From contig CAYUEV010000011.1 of NCBI GenBank assembly GCA_964443825.1, positions 1 through 33,209 on the forward strand: a stretch of DNA of 33,209 nt, in the 5' to 3' direction. The position numbers were made by a program, and so were the translations under genes. This DNA comes from UBA1081 sp964443825. GTDB taxonomy: Bacteria; Bacillota; Clostridia; Oscillospirales; Acutalibacteraceae. Each line of letters opens with the position of its first letter. The stretch's first letter is position 1. This document shows positions 17,381-25,481 of the stretch, in pieces. The notes beneath the pieces are model-generated. The model did no database searches, was not told where the DNA came from, and was given only the letters and a program-made list of their open reading frames with translations.

Positions 17381-17408
17381 TATTACTATTTTTTCCAAAA
17401 TAGTAATA
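17381..17408 (+). promoter_or_regulatory. 12-bp perfect inverted repeat in transporter leader
   Basis: TATTACTATTTT (17381-17392) and AAAATAGTAATA (17397-17408) are perfect complements around TTCC. As DNA it is a strong two-fold site for a dimeric regulator. As RNA it is an AU-rich stem followed by a U-rich stretch and could act as a weak attenuator. It lies 70 nt before the start codon. Confidence 0.5.
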
Positions 17409-17477
17409 TATTTTATTTTTAAACCTTAAACGTTTTTATTTTTAGATTTCGTTAATTTATGAAAGAGGGGCGTTTTT

Positions 17478-19010
17478 ATGGCAAAAAATCAAGCGGCGAT
17501 CGGGGGGGGGCAATATTCTCTTACCGAGAACAACGTTAAAACTTCCGAATTTGTGCTTTATATCATTTCCGTTTTCTTTTACACAATGATGACGGGCATG
17601 ATGGACAGCTACAGGAACGAGTACTTTGTAAACAGCATCGGCTTAAACAGCAGTCAGCTTTCAACGTTCAACGTTCTTATAAGCGTCGTGCCGTTTATTA
17701 TCAGCTTTTTTATCACGATGTACATAGACGGCAGAAAAGCCGGTAAAATGGGCAAATTCCGCCCGCTTGTCATGGCGGTTGCGGTTCCCATGGCGGTTCT
17801 CCTTGTGATTACGTTTTTAGTTCCGTCGGCGCTTACGCAACCCGGAAGGGAAACGCTTTTGATGGTTTATATCACCACTATAGCGATAGCGTGGGCGATA
17901 TGCGGGTCGTTCGGCAACTGCATTAACATGGTGGCCGTCGTAATGACGCCCAACTTAAAAGAGCGCGACAAGGTAATGTCGTTTAGAAGCATAAGTTCAG
18001 CCGTGGGCAATTCGGCGCCTTTAGCGGTCGTGCTTGTTCTCGATTTCTTCATCGACAGTATAAAAGTACAGTATATAGTCTGCGCGGCTCTTTGCGGAGT
18101 TATAGGAGCTATAACGATGTTCCTCGGCATGAACGCCATTACCGAGAGAACCGTTTACACCTCTGAAAGGAAAAACCCGATAAAAGGCTTTGTAGACGTA
18201 GTAAAAAACAGCCACTCGTGGATCATAATTATATCGGAATTCCTTAAAAACTTCAGAAAAATATCGACTTACGTGGGTATTTTCCTTTGCGCCGCACTCT
18301 TAGGCAGCCCTTCAAAATTCCTGCTCTTCGGTCTTCCCACCGGTATCGGCACGGCGGTAGGTATGCTTGTAATTAACTTTTTGCTTCAAAAATTTAACTC
18401 TAAAGTCCTTTACATCGCGAGCGGAATTTATTCGATTATAGCGAATACCTTAGCGTTTTCGGTAGGTTACGCGTATTTTAAGAATCCGAACGGCGCTCTT
18501 CAAATAGTCTTTGTTTTGTTCTTATTCTTAATAGGTCTTCAGTTTGGCGCTTCTAACCTTCTTCCCAGCATGTTCCAGGCCGACGCGCTTGAGGAAATAG
18601 AACTCCAGACGGGCAAGAGGCTCGACGCTTCTTTAGGATTTGTAGTGTCTATCGGCACTCTAATAAGCGGAACGATAGCGCAGGCGTTAGCCCCGAAGCT
18701 CCTTTTAGACGACAGCTCCATTTCCATTATGCACTACGTTCAAGCGGTCGAGGGCGAGTATCCGGTTCAGAGCTTTGAAACAAAAATAGCTCTTCTTTTC
18801 TTCTACACCGTCGTCCACGGAATTATGATGTTCTTAGCCGGGGTCCCGTATTTCTTCTGGAATTTAACGGGCAAAAAGAAAGAGGATCTTCATAATAAAC
18901 TTATGGAGCACAGAGAGAAAGTAGCCAAAGAAAACGAATTAGCGGCTAAAGAAAACGAATCGGCGGCTAACGAATCGGCGGTCAAAGAAAACAAATTAAA
19001 AGAAAATTAA
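17478..19010 (+). CDS. MFS transporter, GPH (glycoside-pentoside-hexuronide) type
   Basis: A 510-residue inner-membrane protein with about 12 hydrophobic segments and an MFS_2-like pattern (loop GRKAGKMGKFRPLV between early helices, as in the GPH cation symporter family). It probably imports a sugar or glycoside with a cation; the substrate is unknown. It has a hydrophilic C-terminal tail of imperfect AKENE/ANE repeats. GAGGGG at 17465-17470 sets the ATG at 17478. Codons 9-11 are nine consecutive G, a slippage-prone tract. Its loss or gain of one G would stop translation within about 15-30 codons after the tract. An upstream ATG at 17459 in another frame, without a Shine-Dalgarno, would join the transporter frame if the tract lost one G. 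Confidence 0.85.
   Translation: MAKNQAAIGGGQYSLTENNVKTSEFVLYIISVFFYTMMTGMMDSYRNEYFVNSIGLNSSQLSTFNVLISVVPFIISFFITMYIDGRKAGKMGKFRPLVMAVAVPMAVLLVITFLVPSALTQPGRETLLMVYITTIAIAWAICGSFGNCINMVAVVMTPNLKERDKVMSFRSISSAVGNSAPLAVVLVLDFFIDSIKVQYIVCAALCGVIGAITMFLGMNAITERTVYTSERKNPIKGFVDVVKNSHSWIIIISEFLKNFRKISTYVGIFLCAALLGSPSKFLLFGLPTGIGTAVGMLVINFLLQKFNSKVLYIASGIYSIIANTLAFSVGYAYFKNPNGALQIVFVLFLFLIGLQFGASNLLPSMFQADALEEIELQTGKRLDASLGFVVSIGTLISGTIAQALAPKLLLDDSSISIMHYVQAVEGEYPVQSFETKIALLFFYTVVHGIMMFLAGVPYFFWNLTGKKKEDLHNKLMEHREKVAKENELAAKENESAANESAVKENKLKEN
17502..17510 (+). repeat. Nine-G homopolymer inside transporter codons 9-11
   Basis: Nine G in a row encode Gly9-Gly10-Gly11. At this length the frame is open. 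With ten G the frame meets TAA near 17538; with eight G it meets TGA about 28 codons on. Such tracts close to a start codon are the classical form of slipped-strand contingency loci. Confidence 0.9.
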
Positions 19011-19020
19011 ATTTACTAAA

Positions 19021-19053
19021 GCCCGCGTGTTTTTATATAGCGGGCGTTTTTTT
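19021..19053 (+). terminator. Intrinsic terminator after the MFS gene
   Basis: GCCCGC (19021-19026) and GCGGGC (19040-19045) form a perfect GC stem with a 13-base AT-rich loop, followed by G and seven T. It ends only eight bases before the next start codon, so the following gene needs read-through or its own promoter overlapping this hairpin. Confidence 0.88.
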
Positions 19054-19061
19054 ATTTTATT

Positions 19062-20423
19062 ATGGAAAAATTTAAATTTTTTATCGTGGCGGATCCGCAC
19101 TATTTCGCTAAAAGTCTTCACGCCGAGGGGCGGGAATACGAGGAATTTATGGATTACGAGCAAAAATGCTTTGCCGAAACCGCCGCTATTAACGACAGCG
19201 TTTTTGAATACCTTAAAAATTCCCGCGACGCCGATACTGTGATTTTTACGGGCGATCTCTCTTTTAACGGGGAGAAGGAGAGTCACCGGGAGTTTTCTAG
19301 GAAACTTGCCGATTTAAAAAACTGCGGCAAAGATATTTACGTCGTAACGGCGGGGCACGATATTGAGCCTAATCCGTTTGAATACGACAAGGACGAGGGC
19401 AGAAGACCCGTAGAAGGCGTAAAATTTCGCGATTTATATGATTATTACCGTGATTTCGGTTACGATCAATCAATTTCATTTTATAAGGAAACGCTTTCAT
19501 ACGTAGCTCAAATCAGCGATAGCATAAGACTTTTAGTCCTTTGCAACGACAGTGAAGAGGGCAAAAACCTAAAATATTCCGACGACATGATGAAATGGGC
19601 GAAAGAGCAGTGCAAAAAGGCGCGCGACGAGAATCAGATGATGATAGCGTTGGAGCATTACCCGCTTTTGCCGGGTCAGCCGATTTTTTCCTTTATACCG
19701 GACGCCCGGCAAAAAGACAGCCGAAGCGTTATAAATATGTTGGCGGACGGCGGGGTTCACGTTGCTTTTACCGGTCATATGCACAATCAAAGCATAAACG
19801 TGACGAGAAGCGACAACGGGAATATTTTTTACGACGTTTCGAGCGGCTCTATTATAGGTTACCCCGCTTATTTAAGGCTTGTTACGATTGAGGACGAACA
19901 CAGCGTAAAAATTGAGAGCGTGGAAATACCCGAATTTAACTGGGACAAACGCGGAAAAAGCGGACGGGAGTATATGAAAGACCAGTTTGAACGGATGATT
20001 CGTTCAATGGTAAACAGTATGAAAACAGACCCTAAAAAGCTTCTCAGTCGTTTTGGCGCGGGAGATAAAAATTTTTTGTTTCCCATTGTTAAAATGTTTG
20101 GGAACGTATTGTCGTCTTGGAGAGTAGGTTCTGTCGCCCGTCTTCTTTTTGTAAAAGCGGACGACAGTTTAAAAGATGCGCCTTTAATAGAACTTATTGT
20201 CGACTTGGTAAGATGCGTTTTCGAGGGCGACCAGCCGTATACCGAAGACGCTCCCGCCGGCGATACGATATTAAAAATTTTTAAGAGATTTAACCCTCTT
20301 TGGAAAATTTTAAATAAAAAAATAAAAGGCTCGCAGGGAGAGAGCCTCGATTTTTACGATATGTTAAAGAATACCATAGGTAATTACGGCATTTCGGATT
20401 ATAACGCGGAACTTAAAATTTAA
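19062..20423 (+). CDS. Large metallophosphoesterase with altered GNHD motif
   Basis: A 453-residue calcineurin-like phosphoesterase without signal peptide. Metal-site motifs are DPH (Asp11, His13), GD (Asp65), His199 in LEHYP, and GHMH (His239, His241). Where the family has GNHD this protein reads TAGHD (96-100), so the metal-ligand Asn is Gly98. A C-terminal extension of about 170 residues has no fold I recognise. The ATG lies right after a terminator, with no Shine-Dalgarno; TTTACT (19012) and TATATA (19034) could be a weak promoter overlapping the terminator. Its stop codon abuts the stop of the opposing gene with no spacer. Substrate unknown. Confidence 0.8.
   Translation: MEKFKFFIVADPHYFAKSLHAEGREYEEFMDYEQKCFAETAAINDSVFEYLKNSRDADTVIFTGDLSFNGEKESHREFSRKLADLKNCGKDIYVVTAGHDIEPNPFEYDKDEGRRPVEGVKFRDLYDYYRDFGYDQSISFYKETLSYVAQISDSIRLLVLCNDSEEGKNLKYSDDMMKWAKEQCKKARDENQMMIALEHYPLLPGQPIFSFIPDARQKDSRSVINMLADGGVHVAFTGHMHNQSINVTRSDNGNIFYDVSSGSIIGYPAYLRLVTIEDEHSVKIESVEIPEFNWDKRGKSGREYMKDQFERMIRSMVNSMKTDPKKLLSRFGAGDKNFLFPIVKMFGNVLSSWRVGSVARLLFVKADDSLKDAPLIELIVDLVRCVFEGDQPYTEDAPAGDTILKIFKRFNPLWKILNKKIKGSQGESLDFYDMLKNTIGNYGISDYNAELKI
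20312..20347 (-). terminator. Terminator of the minus-strand operon, inside an opposing gene
   Basis: On the minus strand AGGCTC (20347-20342) and GAGCCT (20332-20327) form a six-base perfect stem around a nine-base loop, directly followed by TTTATTTTTTTATTT (20326-20312). This is a canonical intrinsic terminator about 80 nt past the SGNH-like gene, and it lies antisense within the last 110 bases of the convergent phosphoesterase gene. Confidence 0.75.
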
Positions 20424-21476
20424 TCAGGAAAAAAGGTCGTCGAAATTATACGAGAGCGTGTGTTCTCTAAATTTCATTAGTTCGTCTTTATAATTTTCAG
20501 TCGTCAATAAATCTCTTTTTTCATGAATGGATTTTGAAATGAAACTGTTTATTTCCGGACTGTAATGTGAATAGTCCTTATAATTATCAAGGTTTTCCGT
20601 GATTTCATATTCGTTTCTGAAGAAATAAACGCAAACGTTTTCATAACTTAAGAGCTTTTCGATTACGTTTTCCAAAAAGTGGACGTTAGCCGAAAACTTT
20701 CCTTCGCAAAGCGTATTATACCAGTAAAGAACGCTAAACGGTGGAAAGAAAAACACAAAACGCGTATCTTTATGATCTTCAATGAGAGGAAGTATATTTA
20801 CAGTCATATTTTCATTAACGGCTTCATCAAACGACGATATATCGCCTTCTTTTTGAAAAGTTCCTTTTTTAACATGCGACAAAGCTATGTCTTTTCCAAA
20901 TTTATCGTTTACCCAGGTAATTCCCCTTGGCATTGAGTCTTTTTTTACGCCTTTTAAAGTATAAAATATATCTTTTAATGTATAATGGTAAAAAATGTCA
21001 ATATTCAAAAGGTATTCTATATCTCTAAAATGGTTTTTTGAATAGAGATAATCGGGCAGAGGATACCGGGGCTTTTGAGAATTTGCCGTCAGTTGGAACT
21101 CGTCAAGTTCCCAGTAGACGGTTTTAATGTTGTTTCCCGACGAAAACGCGACGTCGAGAATCCTTTTCATATTATAAGACGTGCCGCCGGAGTAAGCGCA
21201 TCTTATCATATCGCAGTTTTCAAGCGCGTTAATCTCGTCAATATCGGTATTTTGTATCATTGAAGTTCCAACGTGAACCGCGTCATATTTATAGTGAGTC
21301 GCGATTCCGGGGTTAGAATACATTTCCGCGTACTCGTAGTACGATAGGATTCCTTCGTCTTCAGTTCTGTAACGTAGCATAGGGTCGAATATATAAGTTG
21401 ACGCGGCGAAAAGGACGCAGCATGAGAGCGATACGCAGATAAACGCTATAGCCCATTTTTTAAATTTCTTTTTCAT
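20424..21476 (-). CDS. Membrane-anchored SGNH-like protein, partner of MBOAT acyltransferase
   Basis: A 350-residue protein with one N-terminal membrane segment (about residues 8-28) and a large outer domain. GTS with Ser72 (VHVGTSMIQ) and DYSH with Asp301 and His304 match the nucleophile and Asp-x-x-His of SGNH/GDSL-type enzymes, in the manner of DltD or AlgJ/AlgX partners. It likely moves acyl groups, delivered across the membrane by the adjacent MBOAT protein, onto a surface polymer. No dltA or dltC is present, so O-acetylation is a better guess than D-alanylation. It begins 6 nt after the MBOAT gene and has no clear Shine-Dalgarno, so coupling to MBOAT translation is likely. Confidence 0.72.
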   Translation of the reverse strand: MKKKFKKWAIAFICVSLSCCVLFAASTYIFDPMLRYRTEDEGILSYYEYAEMYSNPGIATHYKYDAVHVGTSMIQNTDIDEINALENCDMIRCAYSGGTSYNMKRILDVAFSSGNNIKTVYWELDEFQLTANSQKPRYPLPDYLYSKNHFRDIEYLLNIDIFYHYTLKDIFYTLKGVKKDSMPRGITWVNDKFGKDIALSHVKKGTFQKEGDISSFDEAVNENMTVNILPLIEDHKDTRFVFFFPPFSVLYWYNTLCEGKFSANVHFLENVIEKLLSYENVCVYFFRNEYEITENLDNYKDYSHYSPEINSFISKSIHEKRDLLTTENYKDELMKFREHTLSYNFDDLFS

Positions 21477-21482
21477 AATAAA

Positions 21483-22466
21483 CTAAAAATTATAATATAA
21501 GAACGAACTTACGCCTGAAAGGGAGAACAGACTGTAAATAAAAATAACAAGACACCCTAAAAAAGTCTTAAGGTCGGGTTTGAAACTATCTATTCTTTCG
21601 TTTGTGTTTTTTCTTGTGGATGTTAAAAATATAACTACAGCGGCGAAAATTATATAAACCGCCGGAACGCCTAAAATTTGAATGAAAACATTTAAAAACG
21701 CGGGTTGTCGAAGAGTTTCGGACAGTTCGTCGCTAAGGGTGAATCCGTCTTTTGAAAAAAGTTTTCCGATAATTTTTACTCCGTCTGAAAGAGATTCGGC
21801 TCTAAAAAATACCCACGATAGCGAAACGAAAGAAAAAGTTAAAATCCACCTTAAAAATTTAGGGAGTTTATCTATATACTTTTTAAATAGTCTTGTTAAT
21901 ACGCTCGCGACGCCGTGCATAAGTCCCCATACTATAAAAGTCCACCCGGCGCCGTGCCATATGCCGCTCGCTAAGAATACTATCAAAATATTTAAATATG
22001 TGCGGAACGCTCCTTTTCTGTTGCCGCCTAACGGAATGTAGACGTACTTTGTTAAAAACCTTGTGAGCGTTTTGTGCCATCTTTTCCAAAAATCCACAAT
22101 ATCAAGCGATTTATAGGGGGAGTCGAAATTAACCGGCAGTTTTATATTAAACATAAGCGCGACGCCCGACGCCATATCGCAGTAGCCCGAAAAGTCAAAG
22201 TAAATTTGGATGGTATATCCTAAAATAGTTAAAAAAACCGACGTTGAGGTAAGAGTCGAAATCGATGAAAAACCGAAATCGACAATCTTGCCAAAATTGT
22301 CGGCTATTATAACTTTTTTAAACAGACCAACGCTAAAGGCCAATATGCCTTTAGATAAATTGGAAAAATCAAGACGCTTATTTTCGAGGCTTTCAAACTG
22401 CGGAAGCATTTCGTCGTGCAAAACGATAGGACCCGCGATAAGCTGCGGGAAAAACGTCACAAACAA
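21483..22466 (-). pseudogene. MBOAT O-acyltransferase, C-terminal part (out of frame)
   Basis: Contains the conserved core of AlgI/PatA/DltB-like membrane O-acyltransferases: VTFFPQLIAGPI, the DFSGYCDMA segment, WHKTLTRFLTKYVYIPLGGN, and GIWHGAGWTFIVWG with the probable catalytic His. These proteins carry acyl groups across the membrane for polysaccharide modification. The open frame formally begins at a TTG (22466) that has no ribosome site. It is instead the continuation of the gene starting at 22936, displaced by one base at the G/C tract 22491-22498. With nine bases in the tract, the two parts join through TPPPVYSFVDYSLFVTFFPQ into one 484-residue protein. As assembled it would not be made, unless slippage occurs. 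Confidence 0.85.
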
Positions 22467-22936
22467 AGAGTAATCAACGAAGGAGTAAACGGGGGGGGCG
22501 TATTCGATTTATAAGAATCTAATATATACGAAACCTGTTGGAAAGTAAAGAAACTGATTCCCAACGGCAGTTCGAGATTTTTAAGCGTAAGATCCGTACT
22601 TAAAATTTTATTCGCGGTATCTTTTATAAAATCGAAATATTTATAATAGAACAAAACGCCGATATTAAGAAGAACTGAAAAAACGCAAAGCGCTTTAGAG
22701 AATTTCTTTTTATCGCGCTTGTTGAGCTTTATTATAAACTTCCCCGCGAAATAGTTAAAAACAATACTAAATACGACTATGAAAAGGTATTTATAATTCC
22801 AGTATCCGTAATAAAAAAGGGAGCAAAGAACAAGCCAAACCTTAGAAAGAGTATATTTCCTAAACTTATTTAGAAGAAAATACCCTGAAAGGAAGACAGA
22901 CAAAAGGGCTATAAAAATATAGGAGTTAAAAAGCAT
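22457..22936 (-). pseudogene. MBOAT O-acyltransferase, N-terminal part (frameshifted)
   Basis: The first 146 residues are a normal MBOAT start (MLFNSYIFIALLSVFLSGYF, then LPLGISFFTFQQVSYILDSYKS). The frame then enters eight C on the coding strand, reads three Pro and ends 10 codons later in unrelated sequence. Homologues continue from here into the LFVTFFPQLIAGPI segment, which is present in the next frame. A truncated product with only the first membrane helices would be inactive. No Shine-Dalgarno precedes the ATG, which lies 37 nt after thrC. Either the gene is phase-off in this genome or the tract was misread. Confidence 0.85.
22491..22498 (+). repeat. Eight-G homopolymer at the MBOAT frameshift
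   Basis: Eight G on the plus strand (C on the coding strand) mark the exact frame break of the MBOAT gene. Nine (or six) would open the full frame; eight closes it after ten codons, and seven would stop at a TGA shortly after the tract. Confidence 0.92.
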
Positions 22937-22973
22937 ATTTTTGTTTTAAAAACGCGGGATTAAATTTTAAAGG

Positions 22974-24476
22974 TTATTCATCCAATTTAAGTATTGAGAA
23001 AATCGCTTTTCGCATACTTTCCGCGTCTTTTTCGGAAGTCATATTCCATCTGATTTCTTTTTCTTTGAGACCTGAAATTCCGTTTGGAACCGCTACGCCG
23101 GTAGAGCCTTGAAGTTCTTCTAACATATCGAACTCGTCGCCTTTGGGACTTATATCCAAAGCTTCAAGGACGCTGCGGGGAAATTTAAACGGACTCGCCG
23201 TAGACGCCGCTAAAGAGGGAGTATCGTCGCCCGTATTTTTACGGTATTCGTTAAGGACGTTTAAAGCGACGGCGGTGTGCGTGTCGACAAGGTAGTTATA
23301 TCTGTTAAACGTCTCCTTGATCGTGTTCTTTGTCGCATTATCGTCGCAGAACCCGGCCCAAAAGACAGACTTAATTTCGTCAAGAACCTCATGATTTACG
23401 GTAAATTCACCGTTTTTACCGAGATTTTCGTAAATATCTTTAATAACTTTGTCGTCTTCTTTATAAAGCGAAAACAGAAGTCTTTCAAGGTTGCTCGAAA
23501 TAAGAATATCCATAGATGGGGATATGGTGTTGTAAAAATTCCTTTTTTTATCGTATTTGCCGGTGTTTATAAAATCGGTGAGGATGTTGTTCGCGTTCGA
23601 CGCGCAGATAAGGCGGTTTACGGGAAGCCCCATTTTCATGCTGTAACGCGCGGCTAAGATGTTGCCGAAGTTGCCCGTTGGGACGCATATGTTAATTTTA
23701 TCGCCTAATTTTATTTCGCCTTTTTTTATCAAATCGCAATAAGACGAGAAATAATATACTATCTGAGGGACGAGCCTTCCCCAGTTTATTGAGTTTGCCG
23801 ACGAAAACGCGAGGTTGTTTTTCCTAAAAACCTCTTTAATTTTACTGTCGGTGAATATAGCTTTTACGCCCGTCTGAGCGTCGTCAAAATTGCCGTTTAT
23901 GGCGCAAATGCCGACGTTCCCGCCCTCCTGCGTGATCATTTGACGCTTCTGAAGAGGACTTACGCCGTCCACCGGGTAAAAGACGATAATTTTTGTGGAG
24001 TCTACGTCTTTGAAGCCTTCGAGAGCCGCCTTGCCCGTGTCGCCGGACGTCGCGACGAGAATTACTATTTCATTGTTGTTAAGCGTCTTCTTAGCCGAAC
24101 CCGTGAGAAGATAAGGGAGAAGCTGCAAAGCCATATCCTTAAAAGCGCAAGTGGGACCGTGCCAAAGTTCGAGCACGTTTACGCTATCGTGAAGATTTAC
24201 GACGGGAGCTATTTCCGGGCTTGAAAATTTGCCGTCTTTGTACGCCCCCTCTACGAAAGCGGAAATTTCTTCATCAGAAAAATCAGTAAGATACAAAGGG
24301 AGAATTTTTTTAGCTCTCTCTTTGTAATTAAGATTTACCAAAGAATCTATAAAATCGAGTGAAACGCGCGGAATTTCACATGGAACAAAAAGACCTCCGT
24401 CCGCGGATATACCGCTTGTAATAGCCTCGGCGGACGAAACTCTTAATGATTTATCGCGAGTTGACGTATATAACAT
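22974..24476 (-). CDS. thrC: Threonine synthase
   Basis: A 500-residue PLP enzyme converting O-phosphohomoserine to threonine, of the long E. coli/yeast-type class. The PLP lysine is Lys113 in HGPTCAFKDMALQ. The SGDTGKAALEGF loop and CVPTGNFGNILAA phosphate-binding segment follow. The N-terminal YTSTRDKSLRVSSAEAITSGISADGGLFVP is typical. AGGTGA lies before the ATG. It is in the rplS-rnhB-yraN run, with no other threonine pathway gene beside it. Confidence 0.96.
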   Translation of the reverse strand: MLYTSTRDKSLRVSSAEAITSGISADGGLFVPCEIPRVSLDFIDSLVNLNYKERAKKILPLYLTDFSDEEISAFVEGAYKDGKFSSPEIAPVVNLHDSVNVLELWHGPTCAFKDMALQLLPYLLTGSAKKTLNNNEIVILVATSGDTGKAALEGFKDVDSTKIIVFYPVDGVSPLQKRQMITQEGGNVGICAINGNFDDAQTGVKAIFTDSKIKEVFRKNNLAFSSANSINWGRLVPQIVYYFSSYCDLIKKGEIKLGDKINICVPTGNFGNILAARYSMKMGLPVNRLICASNANNILTDFINTGKYDKKRNFYNTISPSMDILISSNLERLLFSLYKEDDKVIKDIYENLGKNGEFTVNHEVLDEIKSVFWAGFCDDNATKNTIKETFNRYNYLVDTHTAVALNVLNEYRKNTGDDTPSLAASTASPFKFPRSVLEALDISPKGDEFDMLEELQGSTGVAVPNGISGLKEKEIRWNMTSEKDAESMRKAIFSILKLDE

Positions 24477-24507
24477 AAAATCACCTGATGATTGCGAGAG
24501 ATTTTCT

Positions 24508-24861
24508 TTAAAAAGCGTTTTTAATATGTCTTATTTTATATTTATCTGAACTTATAATGACCTCTATTATATCGAATCGCATTTCGTTTTCGAGCTTTAG
24601 CGACGACATAAAATAAGCCGCCGTCGATTTAATGTTTTCTTCTTTTTTGCGGTCTACGGCCCCGGAGGGAGGGAAAAGAGAGTTTTCACGGCGCGTTTTT
24701 ACTTCAACTATCGCCACCACGTCGTCTTTTAACGCCGCTATATCTATTTCTCCCGATTTGCTTTTAAAATTCGAGGCGAGAATTTTATAACCCCTTTTTC
24801 TTAAAAACCTCCCCGCGTAAAGTTCGCCTAAAAGACCTGTTCTTTTACTTTCGGGAATCAT
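24508..24861 (-). CDS. YraN family protein (UPF0102, endonuclease-like fold)
   Basis: A 117-residue protein of the YraN/UPF0102 family with the restriction-endonuclease-like fold. GEIDI near residue 37 and EVKTR near 53 are the conserved acidic and lysine positions of that fold. The exact function is unsettled. Its start overlaps the end of rnhB by 17 nt, the same rnhB-yraN pairing seen in many Firmicutes, so translation is probably coupled and no separate ribosome site is needed. Confidence 0.9.
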   Translation of the reverse strand: MIPESKRTGLLGELYAGRFLRKRGYKILASNFKSKSGEIDIAALKDDVVAIVEVKTRRENSLFPPSGAVDRKKEENIKSTAAYFMSSLKLENEMRFDIIEVIISSDKYKIRHIKNAF

Positions 24862-25462
24862 GATTTTCTAAATATTTTTTTAAAAACGTTTTTCTGTGCA
24901 CATCCGAAACGCCGTATTTTTCTATCATTTCATAGTGAAGTTTAGTGGGGTAGCCTTTGTGCTTTTCAAATTGATACATAGGGTATTTTTTTGAAAGTTC
25001 CGCCATATATCTATCCCGGCTTACCTTGGCTAAAATAGACGCGGCGGCGATTGATAAAGACTTCCCGTCGCCTTTTATCACAGCTTTTTCATGACTTATC
25101 GCCCCGGGAGTTTTATTCCCGTCCACAATTAAAAAATCGGGTTTTATACTTAACGAGTCGACGGCTCTTCTCATGGCGAGCATAGTCGCGTTTAGTATGT
25201 TTATTTCGTCGATTTCTTTTTCAGTAGCCGTTCCTATCGCGTAAGATACGGCGTTTTTTGTTATTATTTCAAATAAATTTTCACGTTTTTTAGGCGAGAG
25301 CTTTTTAGAGTCGTCAAGACCTATACTTTCAAGCCCCTTGGGGAGAATCGCCGCCGCCGCGAAAACAGGCCCCGCTAAAGGTCCTCTTCCCGCTTCATCC
25401 ACGCCGCAAATTAAAGAATACCCCTCGCTGATTAACTCGTTTTCTATACTGTAATCAGGCAT
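24845..25462 (-). CDS. rnhB: Ribonuclease HII
   Basis: A 205-residue type 2 RNase H that removes ribonucleotides from DNA and RNA of RNA-DNA hybrids. The signature GVDEAGRGPLAGPV has catalytic Asp22 and Glu23; Asp114 in FLIVDGNKT continues the DEDD set. The GKS-IAAASILAKVSRD segment is typical. GGGCGG precedes the ATG. It follows rbgA by 19 nt. Confidence 0.96.
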   Translation of the reverse strand: MPDYSIENELISEGYSLICGVDEAGRGPLAGPVFAAAAILPKGLESIGLDDSKKLSPKKRENLFEIITKNAVSYAIGTATEKEIDEINILNATMLAMRRAVDSLSIKPDFLIVDGNKTPGAISHEKAVIKGDGKSLSIAAASILAKVSRDRYMAELSKKYPMYQFEKHKGYPTKLHYEMIEKYGVSDVHRKTFLKKYLENHDSRK

Positions 25463-25481
25463 AAAATCCGCCCTTTTATGT

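Noticed and set aside
20424..22936. D-alanylation (dlt) operon
   Set aside because: MBOAT and SGNH-like partners resemble DltB and DltD in general, but no dltA or dltC is present in the window, so an O-acetylation-type module is preferred.
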